A DNA stretch of 14,098 nucleotides, from positions 1-14,098 of the forward strand of contig JACPJY010000077.1 in the NCBI GenBank assembly GCA_016187325.1. The letters are read 5' to 3'. The notes beneath the pieces were generated by a model. It saw only the letters and a program-made list of their open reading frames with translations. It was not told where the DNA came from and made no database searches. Every line of letters starts with the position of its first letter. Positions within the stretch are counted from its first letter, which is position 1. Source of the stretch: Rhodospirillales bacterium (GTDB lineage: Bacteria; Pseudomonadota; Alphaproteobacteria; Rhodospirillales; Casp-alpha2). Position numbers and translations under genes: made by a program. Positions 5,948-12,327 of this stretch are shown in pieces.

Positions 5948-6607
5948 ATGGCACACGTTGATGAGACTATCCAATCGCTGCGAGCATTCGGCAGCGCTGA
6001 TCCTCGACGGTTCGGTACTATTCTAATCGATCCCCCGTGGCGTTTTATCAATAGGACCGGGAAAGTAGCGCCTGAGCATCGCCGGCTAGCGCGCTACCAA
6101 ACCATGGCAACGGACGAGTTGGCGCGCCTTCCTGTAGGAGAGTTAGCGAAGCCCGCCAGTCATATTTACCTTTGGTGCCCGAACGCTCTGCTGGCAGACG
6201 GATTACGACTCATGGAAGCGTGGGGTTTTACCTATAAGACGAATCTCGTCTGGTACAAGGTTCGGAAAGATGGTGGCCCTGATGGTCGCGGTGTTGGATT
6301 CTACTTTCGGAATGTAACCGAGCTGGTTTTATTCGGCGTCAAGGGGAAACTCCGCACGCTACCCCCCGGTCGACGCCAAACCAACATCATGGTTCACCGG
6401 AAACGCGAGCATTCAAAAAAGCCGCCGTTGATCTACAATATCGTTGAGGATTGTAGCCCTGGTCCATTTTTGGAGCTGTTCGCGCGCCACCGGCGCGAGG
6501 GCTGGCAACAATGGGGCGACCAAGTTGATACTTACGAGCAGATACGTCCCCGCCATCGCGGTTACGAATGGGCGCTATCCGATCCTCGCGACGATATAAC
6601 AATTTAG
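5948..6607 (+). CDS. MT-A70 family DNA adenine N6-methyltransferase
   Basis: A 219-residue MT-A70 family methyltransferase, expected to transfer a methyl group from S-adenosylmethionine to adenine N6. The catalytic DPPW is at residues 28-31, in TILIDPPWRF. The family-typical YLWCPNALL and TNLVWYKV strands follow, then the C-terminal SAM-site segment with ELFAR at 176-180 and GWQQWGDQ. Length is normal and the gene appears intact. The ATG at 5948 has GGGGGT just upstream and is preferred to TTG at 5936. It lies 10 bp before the endonuclease gene in the same direction, so its job is presumably host protection. Codon use is less GC-biased than in the flanking core genes, which suggests transfer. 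The nearby terminase gene leaves open a phage origin, where such methylases also occur. Confidence 0.88.
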   Translation: MAHVDETIQSLRAFGSADPRRFGTILIDPPWRFINRTGKVAPEHRRLARYQTMATDELARLPVGELAKPASHIYLWCPNALLADGLRLMEAWGFTYKTNLVWYKVRKDGGPDGRGVGFYFRNVTELVLFGVKGKLRTLPPGRRQTNIMVHRKREHSKKPPLIYNIVEDCSPGPFLELFARHRREGWQQWGDQVDTYEQIRPRHRGYEWALSDPRDDITI

Positions 6608-6617
6608 GCGTGCGGCA

Positions 6618-7382
6618 ATGCCGCTAATCTTGGAGAAGTTGCGGAGCGCTGGCTTTGATATCCGCTTCACTTATCACGCCGGTGCGATTCTGCTCAAAGA
6701 CTTTCCCAAGGCTATACGAGAATTAGAAGCGCTTTTCCTAGATATTGCGATCCCTATTGAAGAGTTGATCCGGGGCGGCGGTGGCGAAGCTCAAGTAACG
6801 CAGAGACTCCGCCGGGCGTTGCATGGCCAAGGCTGGAAGAAGGGGGTTTTCAACGTTGAAAAAAAGATCAATGAACGAACCACCTTCGCACAATCGCATG
6901 AAGTCGATCATGTAAAGCACTACGAGAAGGGCACCATTGCCCTCGAAATCGAGTGGAATAACAAAGACCCCTTCTTTGATAGAGACCTGGAGAACTTCGG
7001 GCGGTTGCACGCCGATGGCGCCATCAGTGTTGGCGGGATAATCACGCGCGGCGCATCCCTTCAGGATGGCTTGGGCACAGCTATAAGGAAATATGCAGTA
7101 GCCAGTGAAATCGCTTCGTTCAATGACTTGAAGCGCTTCAATATCGATCCAACGCGGCGTCAGAAACAAATGGTCGAGAAAATTGCTCAAGCGGATGAAA
7201 GATCATTCGCCGAGGCGTGGGCAAGAGCATTCATGTCCGATAAGTTTGGTGCCGCAACGACTCATTGGAGCAAGTTGGAAACGCGGTTGGATCGTGGCGT
7301 CGGCAGCCCGTGTCCGCTGGTAGCAATAGGTATCCCACTTTCGTGCGTAACTGGGATTCCGAACGCTAAAAATTCAAAATGA
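6618..7382 (+). CDS. BglII/BstYI-family type II restriction endonuclease
   Basis: A 254-residue protein resembling the BglII/BamHI-fold type II endonucleases, which cut within palindromic sites usually centred on GATC. The diagnostic segment is LEIEWNNKDPFFDRDLENF, followed by a FGRLHADGAISVGGIITRG strand-rich block, as in the RE_BglII family. Likely metal-binding residues are D97 (in EVDHVK) and E110 and E112 (in the EIE of LEIEW), a D...ExE arrangement like BamHI rather than the ExQ of BglII. It starts 10 bp after the methylase stop, with no strong ribosome site visible (only GTGCGG), so low or coupled translation is likely. Lower-GC codon use matches the methylase. The cognate site cannot be read from sequence. 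The C-terminal 30 residues look poorly conserved in character. Confidence 0.78.
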   Translation: MPLILEKLRSAGFDIRFTYHAGAILLKDFPKAIRELEALFLDIAIPIEELIRGGGGEAQVTQRLRRALHGQGWKKGVFNVEKKINERTTFAQSHEVDHVKHYEKGTIALEIEWNNKDPFFDRDLENFGRLHADGAISVGGIITRGASLQDGLGTAIRKYAVASEIASFNDLKRFNIDPTRRQKQMVEKIAQADERSFAEAWARAFMSDKFGAATTHWSKLETRLDRGVGSPCPLVAIGIPLSCVTGIPNAKNSK

Positions 7383-7463
7383 GACACTATCCCCGACCTC
7401 CTCACTTACCCAAGAGTTTGCGCCACGCCTGGGCAACTTAGAAATACTGTCCTCCTTCCGTTT

Positions 7464-7574
7464 CCCCCTCTTTTTCGCCCGCCGCCGCAATAATATGATT
7501 CCGCCGCCGCGCCCATAAGGGCCCGGCCCCGGGGGGGGTCCGCTCGTTGTCGCGCTCGGTCCCGATTCCCCGCC
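7464..7574 (+). repeat. Upstream copy (A) of the duplicated caspase leader
   Basis: The core at 7476-7529 matches 8504-8557 at 52 of 54 bases. Similarity continues through GTCCGCTCGTTGTCGCGCTC, which aligns with the start codon and first codons of the caspase gene, with TTG in place of ATG. Homology fades by about 7574, just before the vapC stop at 7587. Together with copy B it brackets the toxin-antitoxin operon. The remaining sequence at 7383-7463 shows nothing recognisable. Confidence 0.85.
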
Positions 7575-7586
7575 CCGCTGCCTCCC

Positions 7587-8042
7587 TCACCCCTCCACCT
7601 CGCACCCCGCCGGGTCGTCGCGCCACGGATCGAACAGGGCGGCGCCGGAGTCGCGCACGTCGCGGACGTTGCGGGTCGCCAGATAAAGGTCGCGCTCGAT
7701 GGCCTGGGCGGCGAGCAGCGTATCGACCACCGGCGGCGGCCGCCCCGACTCGCGCGCCACCCGGCCGCTGATCCGCCCCCAAAGGCGCACGCTCGAGTCG
7801 TCGAGGGAAAGCACGCGGCCCTGGAAGCGCGCTTCCAGGGCGGCCACCGCCGCCGCAAGGCGTGGCCGGGCGTGAGCGCCCGGCCCGAGCTTGGCGACGC
7901 CCTGGTCGTACTCGGCGAGCGTCAGGATGCTGATGTAGAGGCGCTCCTCCGGCGCCTGCCGCGCCCACGCCGCCACCTTGGCGTCGCAGCCGGGGCGCGC
8001 CAGCTCGGCGACGACGTTGGTATCGAGCAGCCAGCCGATCAC
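7587..8042 (-). CDS. vapC: VapC-family PIN-domain toxin
   Basis: A 151-residue PIN-domain protein expected to be an Mg-dependent RNase that halts growth by cutting RNA (tRNA or rRNA in studied VapCs) when its antitoxin is lost. The acidic catalytic set is complete: D7 in LLDTN, E44 in LTLAEY, D107 in PVVDTLLAAQA, and the TRNVRD motif with N125 and D128. Length is slightly above the usual 130-140. The GTG at 8042 is chosen because it overlaps the antitoxin stop (CTGTGATC) and gives the standard start, one residue before the first hydrophobic strand. That overlap indicates translational coupling. The gene is GC-rich like the chromosome, so it is not obviously foreign. Its 3' end lies next to copy A of the duplicated leader. 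Confidence 0.9.
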   Translation of the reverse strand: MIGWLLDTNVVAELARPGCDAKVAAWARQAPEERLYISILTLAEYDQGVAKLGPGAHARPRLAAAVAALEARFQGRVLSLDDSSVRLWGRISGRVARESGRPPPVVDTLLAAQAIERDLYLATRNVRDVRDSGAALFDPWRDDPAGCEVEG

Positions 8043-8404
8043 AGATCGAGGTCGCGGCCGCGGTCGGGCGCGCGGCCGACGTCGATCTCGCCCAGCGCCG
8101 TCGCCTGCAGGAAGTCGACCAGCGGCTTCCGCGGCCGCCCGGCCGGCAGCAGCCTGGCGAGCTCGTCGACGGCGATGACGACGACCGCGTCCTCGCCGCG
8201 GTAGGTGACCCGTTGCGGCCCCTCGGCGCGGGCCCGGCGCACCACCTCGCTGAACCGCGCCTTGGCATCCTCGAGCTTCCATGGCCTGAGCGCGCCGAAC
8301 CCGGCACACCCGGCGGACAATCGCGGCGGCGCCTTGCGGGCGGCCTTTCCGCCGCGGGGGCGTCGGGCACCGGCCTTGCCCTTGTTGCCCGTTTTGGCGC
8401 CCAT
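8039..8404 (-). CDS. Phd/YefM-type antitoxin with basic N-terminal extension
   Basis: A 121-residue antitoxin. The canonical Phd/YefM start, WKLEDAKARFSEVVRRA, is at residues 42-58, followed by VTYRGEDAVVVIAVDEL and an LP.GRPRKPLVDFLQ toxin-binding tail. It should neutralise VapC and bind its own promoter. Most relatives begin almost directly with the 'WKL.DAK' strand. Here about 41 extra residues rich in Lys, Arg, Gly and Ala precede it. The ATG at 8404 has an ideal AAGGAGG five bases upstream and no internal ATG exists before the domain, so the extension is probably translated. It may strengthen DNA contact; that is inference. The stop overlaps the vapC GTG start. Confidence 0.87.
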   Translation of the reverse strand: MGAKTGNKGKAGARRPRGGKAARKAPPRLSAGCAGFGALRPWKLEDAKARFSEVVRRARAEGPQRVTYRGEDAVVVIAVDELARLLPAGRPRKPLVDFLQATALGEIDVGRAPDRGRDLDL

Positions 8405-8418
8405 GGGGGCCTCCTTCG

Positions 8419-8438
8419 ATCTGACTAGCTAGTCAGAT
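8419..8438. promoter_or_regulatory. Perfect 20-bp palindrome, TA operator
   Basis: The arms ATCTGACTAG (8419-8428) and CTAGTCAGAT (8429-8438) are exact reverse complements without a spacer. The palindrome lies between the -10 box and the AAGGAGG ribosome site of the antitoxin gene. Position and symmetry fit a dimeric Phd-type repressor site. Confidence 0.75.
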
Positions 8439-8465
8439 TATCGCACGGCCCGGCCCCGGCGGCAA
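8437..8465 (-). promoter_or_regulatory. Promoter of the toxin-antitoxin operon
   Basis: On the minus strand a -35 TTGCCG (8465-8460), a 17-bp spacer and a -10 GATAAT (8442-8437; 5 of 6 consensus) are seen. The operator palindrome begins inside the last bases of the -10, so antitoxin binding there would block transcription, as expected for autoregulated TA operons. Confidence 0.65.
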
Positions 8466-8490
8466 GGCCGGCGGCGGGCGGTCTCCCCCC

Positions 8491-8600
8491 GCCCCTTCTT
8501 TATCGCCCGCCGCCGCAATAGTATGATTCCGCCGCCGCGCCCATAAGAGCCCGGCCCGGGGGTTCCAGTTCGATGTCGCGCTCCGCTCCGCTTCTCCGCT
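8491..8600 (+). repeat. Downstream copy (B) of the duplicated leader, native to the caspase gene
   Basis: This is the leader that actually precedes the caspase start at 8573; its core 8504-8557 matches copy A. It contains a TATGAT -10-like box (8522-8527), a CCATAAGAGCCCGG stretch (8541-8554) and GGGGG about 10 nt before the ATG. No good -35 is visible. Confidence 0.85.
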
Positions 8601-9997
8601 CTCCCGCCGCCACCGCGGCCGTGCTCTTCGCCGCGGGCCTCGCGCTCTCCGGCTGCAAGATCTTCATGTCCGGCCATTCGGCCGACTATTCGATCGTCGT
8701 CACCGGCACCGGCGATCTCGACCCCGCCACCGACACCATGACGTTCCAGGTCGTCTACGAGGGCCTCGGCGTCACCTGCACCGGCTCCAGCAAGGGCCGC
8801 GACGACGGCGTGCAGGGCCACGCCGGCGGCTACACCTGCACCGACGGCCGCAGCGGCGGCGGCAAGTCGCAGGTCACCCACATGCAGGGCGGCACCGGCT
8901 TCATGACCGACAACTGCGGCAACGCCTTCGAATACGTGTGGGGCATCGACGCCGGCGCCATCAGCGCCGCCGGCGACCAGTACCGGCGGCTCAACGCCGG
9001 CAAGCAGGCGACCGCCGCCGACAAGTGCGCCCTGGCCAAGGCCAAGACGACGGTGCCGGCGACGGCGGTGGCTGCGGCGGCGCCCGAGACGCCTGAGGAG
9101 CAGCGGCTGGCCAAGCTGAAGAAGCTCTACGACGACAAGCTGATCGACGACGCCGAATACAAGGCGCAGAAGCAGGCGGTGCTCAGCCGCATGCTGGCGC
9201 CGGCGCCCGGCGCGACGGCGGCCACGACCGCGCCGGCGGTCGTCATGGCACCGGCCGAGCCGATGAACGCCGGCGACATCCCGGCCAACGTCGCCTTCGG
9301 CCGCTACCACGCCCTCGTTATCGGCAACGACGCCTACGCGCATCTGCCGAAGCTGAAGACGGCGCGCAACGACGCCATGGCGGTCGCCGCCTTGTTGGAG
9401 AAGGACTACGGCTTCACGGTGACGTTGCTGCTCGACGCCGGCCGCGCGCAGATCATCGAGAACCTGGACGCATTGACGGAGAAGCTCGGCGCCGAGGACA
9501 ACCTGGTGATCTATTACGCCGGCCACGGCTGGCTGGAGCAGGACTCGGCGCGCGGCTATTGGCTGCCGATCGACGCGCAGCCCAACCGGCGCACCAACTG
9601 GATCTCCAACACCACGCTCACCGACACCCTTTCCAGCTTGCGCGCCAAGCACGTGATGGTGATCGCCGACAGCTGCTTCTCCGGCACCCTGGTGCGCGGC
9701 GCCAACGTCGGCTTGCGCGCCGGCGACTACTGGCGGCGGATGGCGGCGAAGTGGACGCGCGTCGCCATGGTGTCGGGCGGGCTGGAGCCGGTGGCCGACG
9801 GCAGCGACGCCCACTCGCCGTTCGCCAAGGCGCTGATCGGCGCCTTGCAGTCGAACGCCTCGGTGATGGACGGCACGCAACTGTTCGAGAAGGTGCGCCG
9901 GCCGGTGATGCTGGCCGCCAAGCAGACGCCGCAATACTCCGACGTCCGCCAGGCCGGCCACGACGGCGGCGACTTCCTGTTCGTGCGCAGGAAATAG
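8573..9997 (+). CDS. Caspase-like (C14) lipoprotein with SHOCT-like segment
   Basis: A 474-residue exported lipoprotein with a caspase-family cysteine protease domain. The signal peptide ends in the lipobox LSGC, with C28 as the lipidation site. Residues about 35-150 form a Cys-, Gly- and Thr-rich domain that I do not recognise. A SHOCT-like helical segment (EEQRLAKLKKLYDDKLIDDA, about 174-207) and an Ala/Pro linker follow. The peptidase domain starts at R244 (RYHALVIGNDAY). The catalytic dyad is visible: H318 in IYYAGHGW and C368 in VIADSCFSGT. Bacterial C14 proteases usually cleave after basic residues, but specificity cannot be read here. A lipoprotein anchor places the protease in the periplasm or at the outer membrane. 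ATG at 8573 is well supported by the signal peptide. The gene is GC-rich like the core chromosome. Confidence 0.87.
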   Translation: MSRSAPLLRSPAATAAVLFAAGLALSGCKIFMSGHSADYSIVVTGTGDLDPATDTMTFQVVYEGLGVTCTGSSKGRDDGVQGHAGGYTCTDGRSGGGKSQVTHMQGGTGFMTDNCGNAFEYVWGIDAGAISAAGDQYRRLNAGKQATAADKCALAKAKTTVPATAVAAAAPETPEEQRLAKLKKLYDDKLIDDAEYKAQKQAVLSRMLAPAPGATAATTAPAVVMAPAEPMNAGDIPANVAFGRYHALVIGNDAYAHLPKLKTARNDAMAVAALLEKDYGFTVTLLLDAGRAQIIENLDALTEKLGAEDNLVIYYAGHGWLEQDSARGYWLPIDAQPNRRTNWISNTTLTDTLSSLRAKHVMVIADSCFSGTLVRGANVGLRAGDYWRRMAAKWTRVAMVSGGLEPVADGSDAHSPFAKALIGALQSNASVMDGTQLFEKVRRPVMLAAKQTPQYSDVRQAGHDGGDFLFVRRK

Positions 9998-9998
9998 C

Positions 9999-10016
9999 GG
10001 CGGCTGGGCGGCCGCC
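9999..10016 (+). terminator. Possible terminator after the caspase gene
   Basis: Arms GGCGGC (9999-10004) and GCCGCC (10011-10016) with a 6-nt loop begin two bases after the stop codon and are followed by a T/C-rich TCTCCTCTCGCTT tract. The tail is not a true U-run, so termination may be partial. Confidence 0.4.
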
Positions 10017-10141
10017 TCTCCTCTCGCTTGTGCAGGGACCGCTTCGCCGGGTCGCGGCGAATTTTCGGGTATTCCACCGTCGGGCGCCGGGCGGCGGCGC
10101 CGCGCCAGGCCGGCGAAGTCGCGGCGGGCGCACGTTTATAT

Positions 10142-10172
10142 TTGACAGTCGGCGCCGCGGGATTTCTAGATA
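10142..10172 (+). promoter_or_regulatory. Promoter candidate for the small membrane protein gene
   Basis: A perfect -35 TTGACA at 10142-10147 in an otherwise GC-rich gap. The -10 is less certain: TCTAGA at 17-bp spacing (10165-10170) or TAGATA at 19-bp spacing (10167-10172). This would give a leader of about 80-85 nt before the ATG at 10260. The rest of 9998-10259 shows only the terminator candidate. Confidence 0.45.
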
Positions 10173-10259
10173 GAGGGCAAAAGCGCAGCCGATACACGGG
10201 CTGCGCGCCGCCGGAGGCGGACGCGCAACCGCGCTCCGGAAACGCCTGGGAGGGCAAGA

Positions 10260-10484
10260 ATGGACAAGGCGCGCGCCTGTTTTTGGTCGGCGGGCGGTGT
10301 TTTCACCGTTTTCGTCGCCGATGTCATCGCCGCCAAGGTGCAAGTCCTGGCCGGCGCCACGATCCCCCAGCATCTCAGCAATCCACTGCAATTCGCCGTC
10401 GTCCTGATCGCCATTGTCCTGTTCGTCGCCGGCGCGCTGATCCGCGAGAGGCAGGACGGAAAAGCGGCCGGGGATACGACGTAG
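10260..10484 (+). CDS. Small two-TM membrane protein, unknown function
   Basis: A 74-residue protein with two hydrophobic segments, about 9-30 (WSAGGVFTVFVADVIAAKV) and 43-62 (LQFAVVLIAIVLFVAGALI), and a charged C-terminal tail RERQDGKAAGD. A conserved-looking short loop, TIPQHLSNPLQF, joins them. I do not recognise a family. It is supported by a strong ribosome site (GGGAGGG, about 7 nt before ATG), high-GC codon use and a TTGACA-containing upstream region. It lies 91 bp before dctP in the same direction, so it could be co-transcribed with the TRAP genes, though a hairpin separates them. A role as a TRAP accessory is speculation. Confidence 0.65.
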   Translation: MDKARACFWSAGGVFTVFVADVIAAKVQVLAGATIPQHLSNPLQFAVVLIAIVLFVAGALIRERQDGKAAGDTT

Positions 10485-10508
10485 CGTCGGCGCATCGACC
10501 GGCCTCAG

Positions 10509-10529
10509 GGCGGCGCGAAAGGCGTCGCC
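10509..10529 (+). other. Hairpin between the small membrane gene and dctP
   Basis: GGCGGCGC and GGCGTCGCC-type arms form an 8-bp stem (one G-T pair) with a GAAAG loop. No T-run follows. It may be a weak terminator or a 5' leader structure of the TRAP mRNA. No clear promoter is visible between it and the dctP start. Confidence 0.35.
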
Positions 10530-10575
10530 GGCACGCTAGCGACAACGATCAACGTCAACCAGGAAGGAAACTGCC

Positions 10576-11727
10576 ATGACCAACAATGTGTTCAGCACCC
10601 CCATCGACCGCCGCCGGTTCTGGCAGCTGTCGGCCAAGTACGGATTCACCGCCGTGGCGTTGACGGCGGCCAGCATGCCGTTTTTCAGCGAGGAGGCGGT
10701 GGCACAGACCGCGAAGGAAGAAGGCGAGCGCCAGAAGGCCGCCAAGACGACCATGAATCTGGCCACCGAGTACGTGATCGGGGCGACCCGCTACTACCCG
10801 ATCATGCAGCTCAACTTCAAGGAAAACGTGCAGAACATGACCAACGGCGAGGTCTACGTGAAGCTGTCGCCGGGCGGCGTGCTCGGCAAGGGCGGCCAGC
10901 TCGCCTCGAAGGTGCAGTCGAACACCATCCAGGCCGCGCAACATTCGGTTTCCAACTTCGCGCCGTTCGCGCCGGCCATCGACCTGATTAACGTTCCCTA
11001 CTGGGCTAACACTAACCAGAAGTTCGTCAACCTGGTGACCAGCGCCGTGTGGAAGAAGGAAGTCCACAACCGCGTCAACGAGAAGGGTTTCGAGGTGCTG
11101 CTGTACCTGGTGCTCGACCCGCGCACGGCGGCCACCCGCAAGGGCTTCGGCAGGGTGCTGAAGACGCCGGCCGATATGAAGGGAATGAAGTTCCGCATTC
11201 CCGGCTCGAAGATCCTGGAGCAGTTCTACCGCATGGCCGGCGCCAACCCGACGCCGGTGGCCTGGGGCGAGACGCCGACAGCGATCAAGGAAGGCGTCGC
11301 CGATGGGCTCGATCCGGCGCTGGTGGCGCTCTATGCCGCCGGCTTCAGCGGCTTGCTGGAGACCGTGTCGTTCATCAAGTCGGTCGAGGACGCCCAGGTC
11401 TATTCGTGCAATCTCGCCTGGCTCAGGGGGCTGTCGTCGCAGGCGCAGGCCGGCATCCATGCCGCCGCCGACATCACCTTCCAGCAGAACCTGGCGCAGG
11501 TGCCTGCATCGCGCGCGTTCGCCATGGCGGAGATGGCCAAGGCGGGGACCAAGTACTACGCCCCCAACGACGCCGAGCTGGCGCAGTGGAAGGCAGCCTG
11601 CGGCGCGCAACGGCCGGAATGGGACGAGCTGAAGAAACAGTTGGCGGGAAGCCTCGCCAAGTTCGGCGAATTCCAAGTGGCGGCCGACCATCAAGGCAAG
11701 TACTACGTGGATGACGTCAAGGGCTGA
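10576..11727 (+). CDS. TRAP transporter substrate-binding protein (DctP family), Tat-exported
   Basis: A 383-residue periplasmic binding protein that captures an organic acid-type ligand for the TRAP permease. The N-terminus has a twin-arginine signal: R12-R13-R14-F15 (DRRRFWQ), a hydrophobic stretch and a probable AVA|Q cleavage after residue 43, so it is likely exported folded. The DctP fold is seen in ATRKGFGRVLKTPADMKGMK followed by FRIPGS, where R207 corresponds to the conserved carboxylate-binding arginine, and in WGETPTAIKEGVADGLDPA. Length is somewhat above the usual 320-340 because of the long signal and a charged linker (KEEGERQKAAK). A good ribosome site (AGGAAGGAAA) precedes the ATG. 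DctQ and DctM genes follow. The substrate cannot be assigned from sequence alone; the Tat signal suggests cofactor, oligomer or metal-dependent assembly. Confidence 0.9.
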   Translation: MTNNVFSTPIDRRRFWQLSAKYGFTAVALTAASMPFFSEEAVAQTAKEEGERQKAAKTTMNLATEYVIGATRYYPIMQLNFKENVQNMTNGEVYVKLSPGGVLGKGGQLASKVQSNTIQAAQHSVSNFAPFAPAIDLINVPYWANTNQKFVNLVTSAVWKKEVHNRVNEKGFEVLLYLVLDPRTAATRKGFGRVLKTPADMKGMKFRIPGSKILEQFYRMAGANPTPVAWGETPTAIKEGVADGLDPALVALYAAGFSGLLETVSFIKSVEDAQVYSCNLAWLRGLSSQAQAGIHAAADITFQQNLAQVPASRAFAMAEMAKAGTKYYAPNDAELAQWKAACGAQRPEWDELKKQLAGSLAKFGEFQVAADHQGKYYVDDVKG

Positions 11728-11752
11728 CGCCCGCCACGTCACGGGGACATCC

Positions 11753-11781
11753 GGGGGGGCCGCCCGCGCGGCGGTCTCCCC
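11753..11781 (+). other. Strong hairpin between dctP and dctQ (attenuator/stabiliser)
   Basis: The left arm 11753-11764 (seven G then CCGCC) pairs with 11770-11781 (GGCGG then TCTCCCC) through a CGCGC loop, giving a 12-bp stem with two G-T pairs. A pyrimidine-rich CCTTCCCTT tract follows. Such structures between binding-protein and permease genes commonly leave more binding-protein mRNA than permease mRNA. Confidence 0.6.
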
Positions 11782-11808
11782 CTTCCCTTGCGTAGGTGAA
11801 GCGGACCG

Positions 11809-12327
11809 ATGACGCGCGCGATCCTCAGAAACATTGACAAGAATGGCGAGCGGTATTTGCTGCTCGTCTTCTACACGCTGGTCGTGGCGGTGATCGGCGT
11901 CGAGGTGTTCCGCCGCTTCGTGCTGTCGTTTTCCAGCGTCTGGGGCGAGGAGGTCGCCCGCTTCGCCTTCATCTACCTGACCTGGGTCGGCGCCAGCGCC
12001 GGCGTCAAGAACCGCAGCCACATTCGCATCGACGTCATCTACGGCTGGGTGCCCGAACGTCACCATGTATGGCTCTACGTGCTAGCCGACGTGGCGACGA
12101 TGATCTTCGCGGTGATCGCGCTTTATTATTCGCTGATCCCGATCCTCACCTCGATCAACTTCGACAACGTCACCGACGGGCTCCGCATCAACCGCTCGTT
12201 CTTCCTGGTGGCGGTGCCGCTCGGCTTCACCATGACGATCGTGCGGGTGGTTCAGAACCTGGTCCGCGACGTCCGGGACCACCGGGCCGGCCGGCCGGTT
12301 TATCGCGGCAAGAAACTGTTCGAGTGA
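11809..12327 (+). CDS. TRAP transporter small permease subunit (DctQ family)
   Basis: A 172-residue inner-membrane protein with four hydrophobic segments, near residues 16-36, 47-66, 85-108 and 128-150. The DctQ signature is visible in the segment VWGEEVARFAFIYLTWVGAS, followed by a hydrophilic stretch NRSHIRIDVIYGWVPER, as in the 'E..R....w..flGa.....hi.id' family pattern. It forms the Na+-coupled transport complex with DctM and receives substrate from DctP. Length is normal. The gene starts 81 bp after dctP, beyond a strong hairpin, with a GGTGAAG ribosome site. The stop overlaps the DctM start as TGATG, so the two permease subunits are translationally coupled and probably made in equal amounts. 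Confidence 0.9.
   Translation: MTRAILRNIDKNGERYLLLVFYTLVVAVIGVEVFRRFVLSFSSVWGEEVARFAFIYLTWVGASAGVKNRSHIRIDVIYGWVPERHHVWLYVLADVATMIFAVIALYYSLIPILTSINFDNVTDGLRINRSFFLVAVPLGFTMTIVRVVQNLVRDVRDHRAGRPVYRGKKLFE

Noticed and set aside
5726..5974. 82-codon minus-strand frame in the gap before the methylase gene
   Set aside because: No ribosome site, no recognisable motif, and it overlaps the methylase start and the repeat-rich control region.
5099..7382. Intact prophage suggested by terminase small subunit and methylase
   Set aside because: No large terminase, portal, capsid, integrase or lysis genes are present in the window.
7547..7771. TTG-initiated plus-strand frame beginning MSRS in leader copy A
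   Set aside because: It begins like the caspase gene because the leader was duplicated, then runs as antisense shadow of vapC; there is no signal peptide, so it is not a gene.
8438..9961. Long minus-strand open frame (507 codons) opposite the caspase gene
   Set aside because: It is His/Arg/Gly-rich shadow sequence typical of the antisense of GC-rich coding DNA; the plus strand carries a clear lipoprotein caspase.
10555..12066. Long minus-strand open frame (503 codons) opposite dctP and dctQ
   Set aside because: Low-complexity shadow composition and no recognisable motif; the plus strand is a clear TRAP operon.
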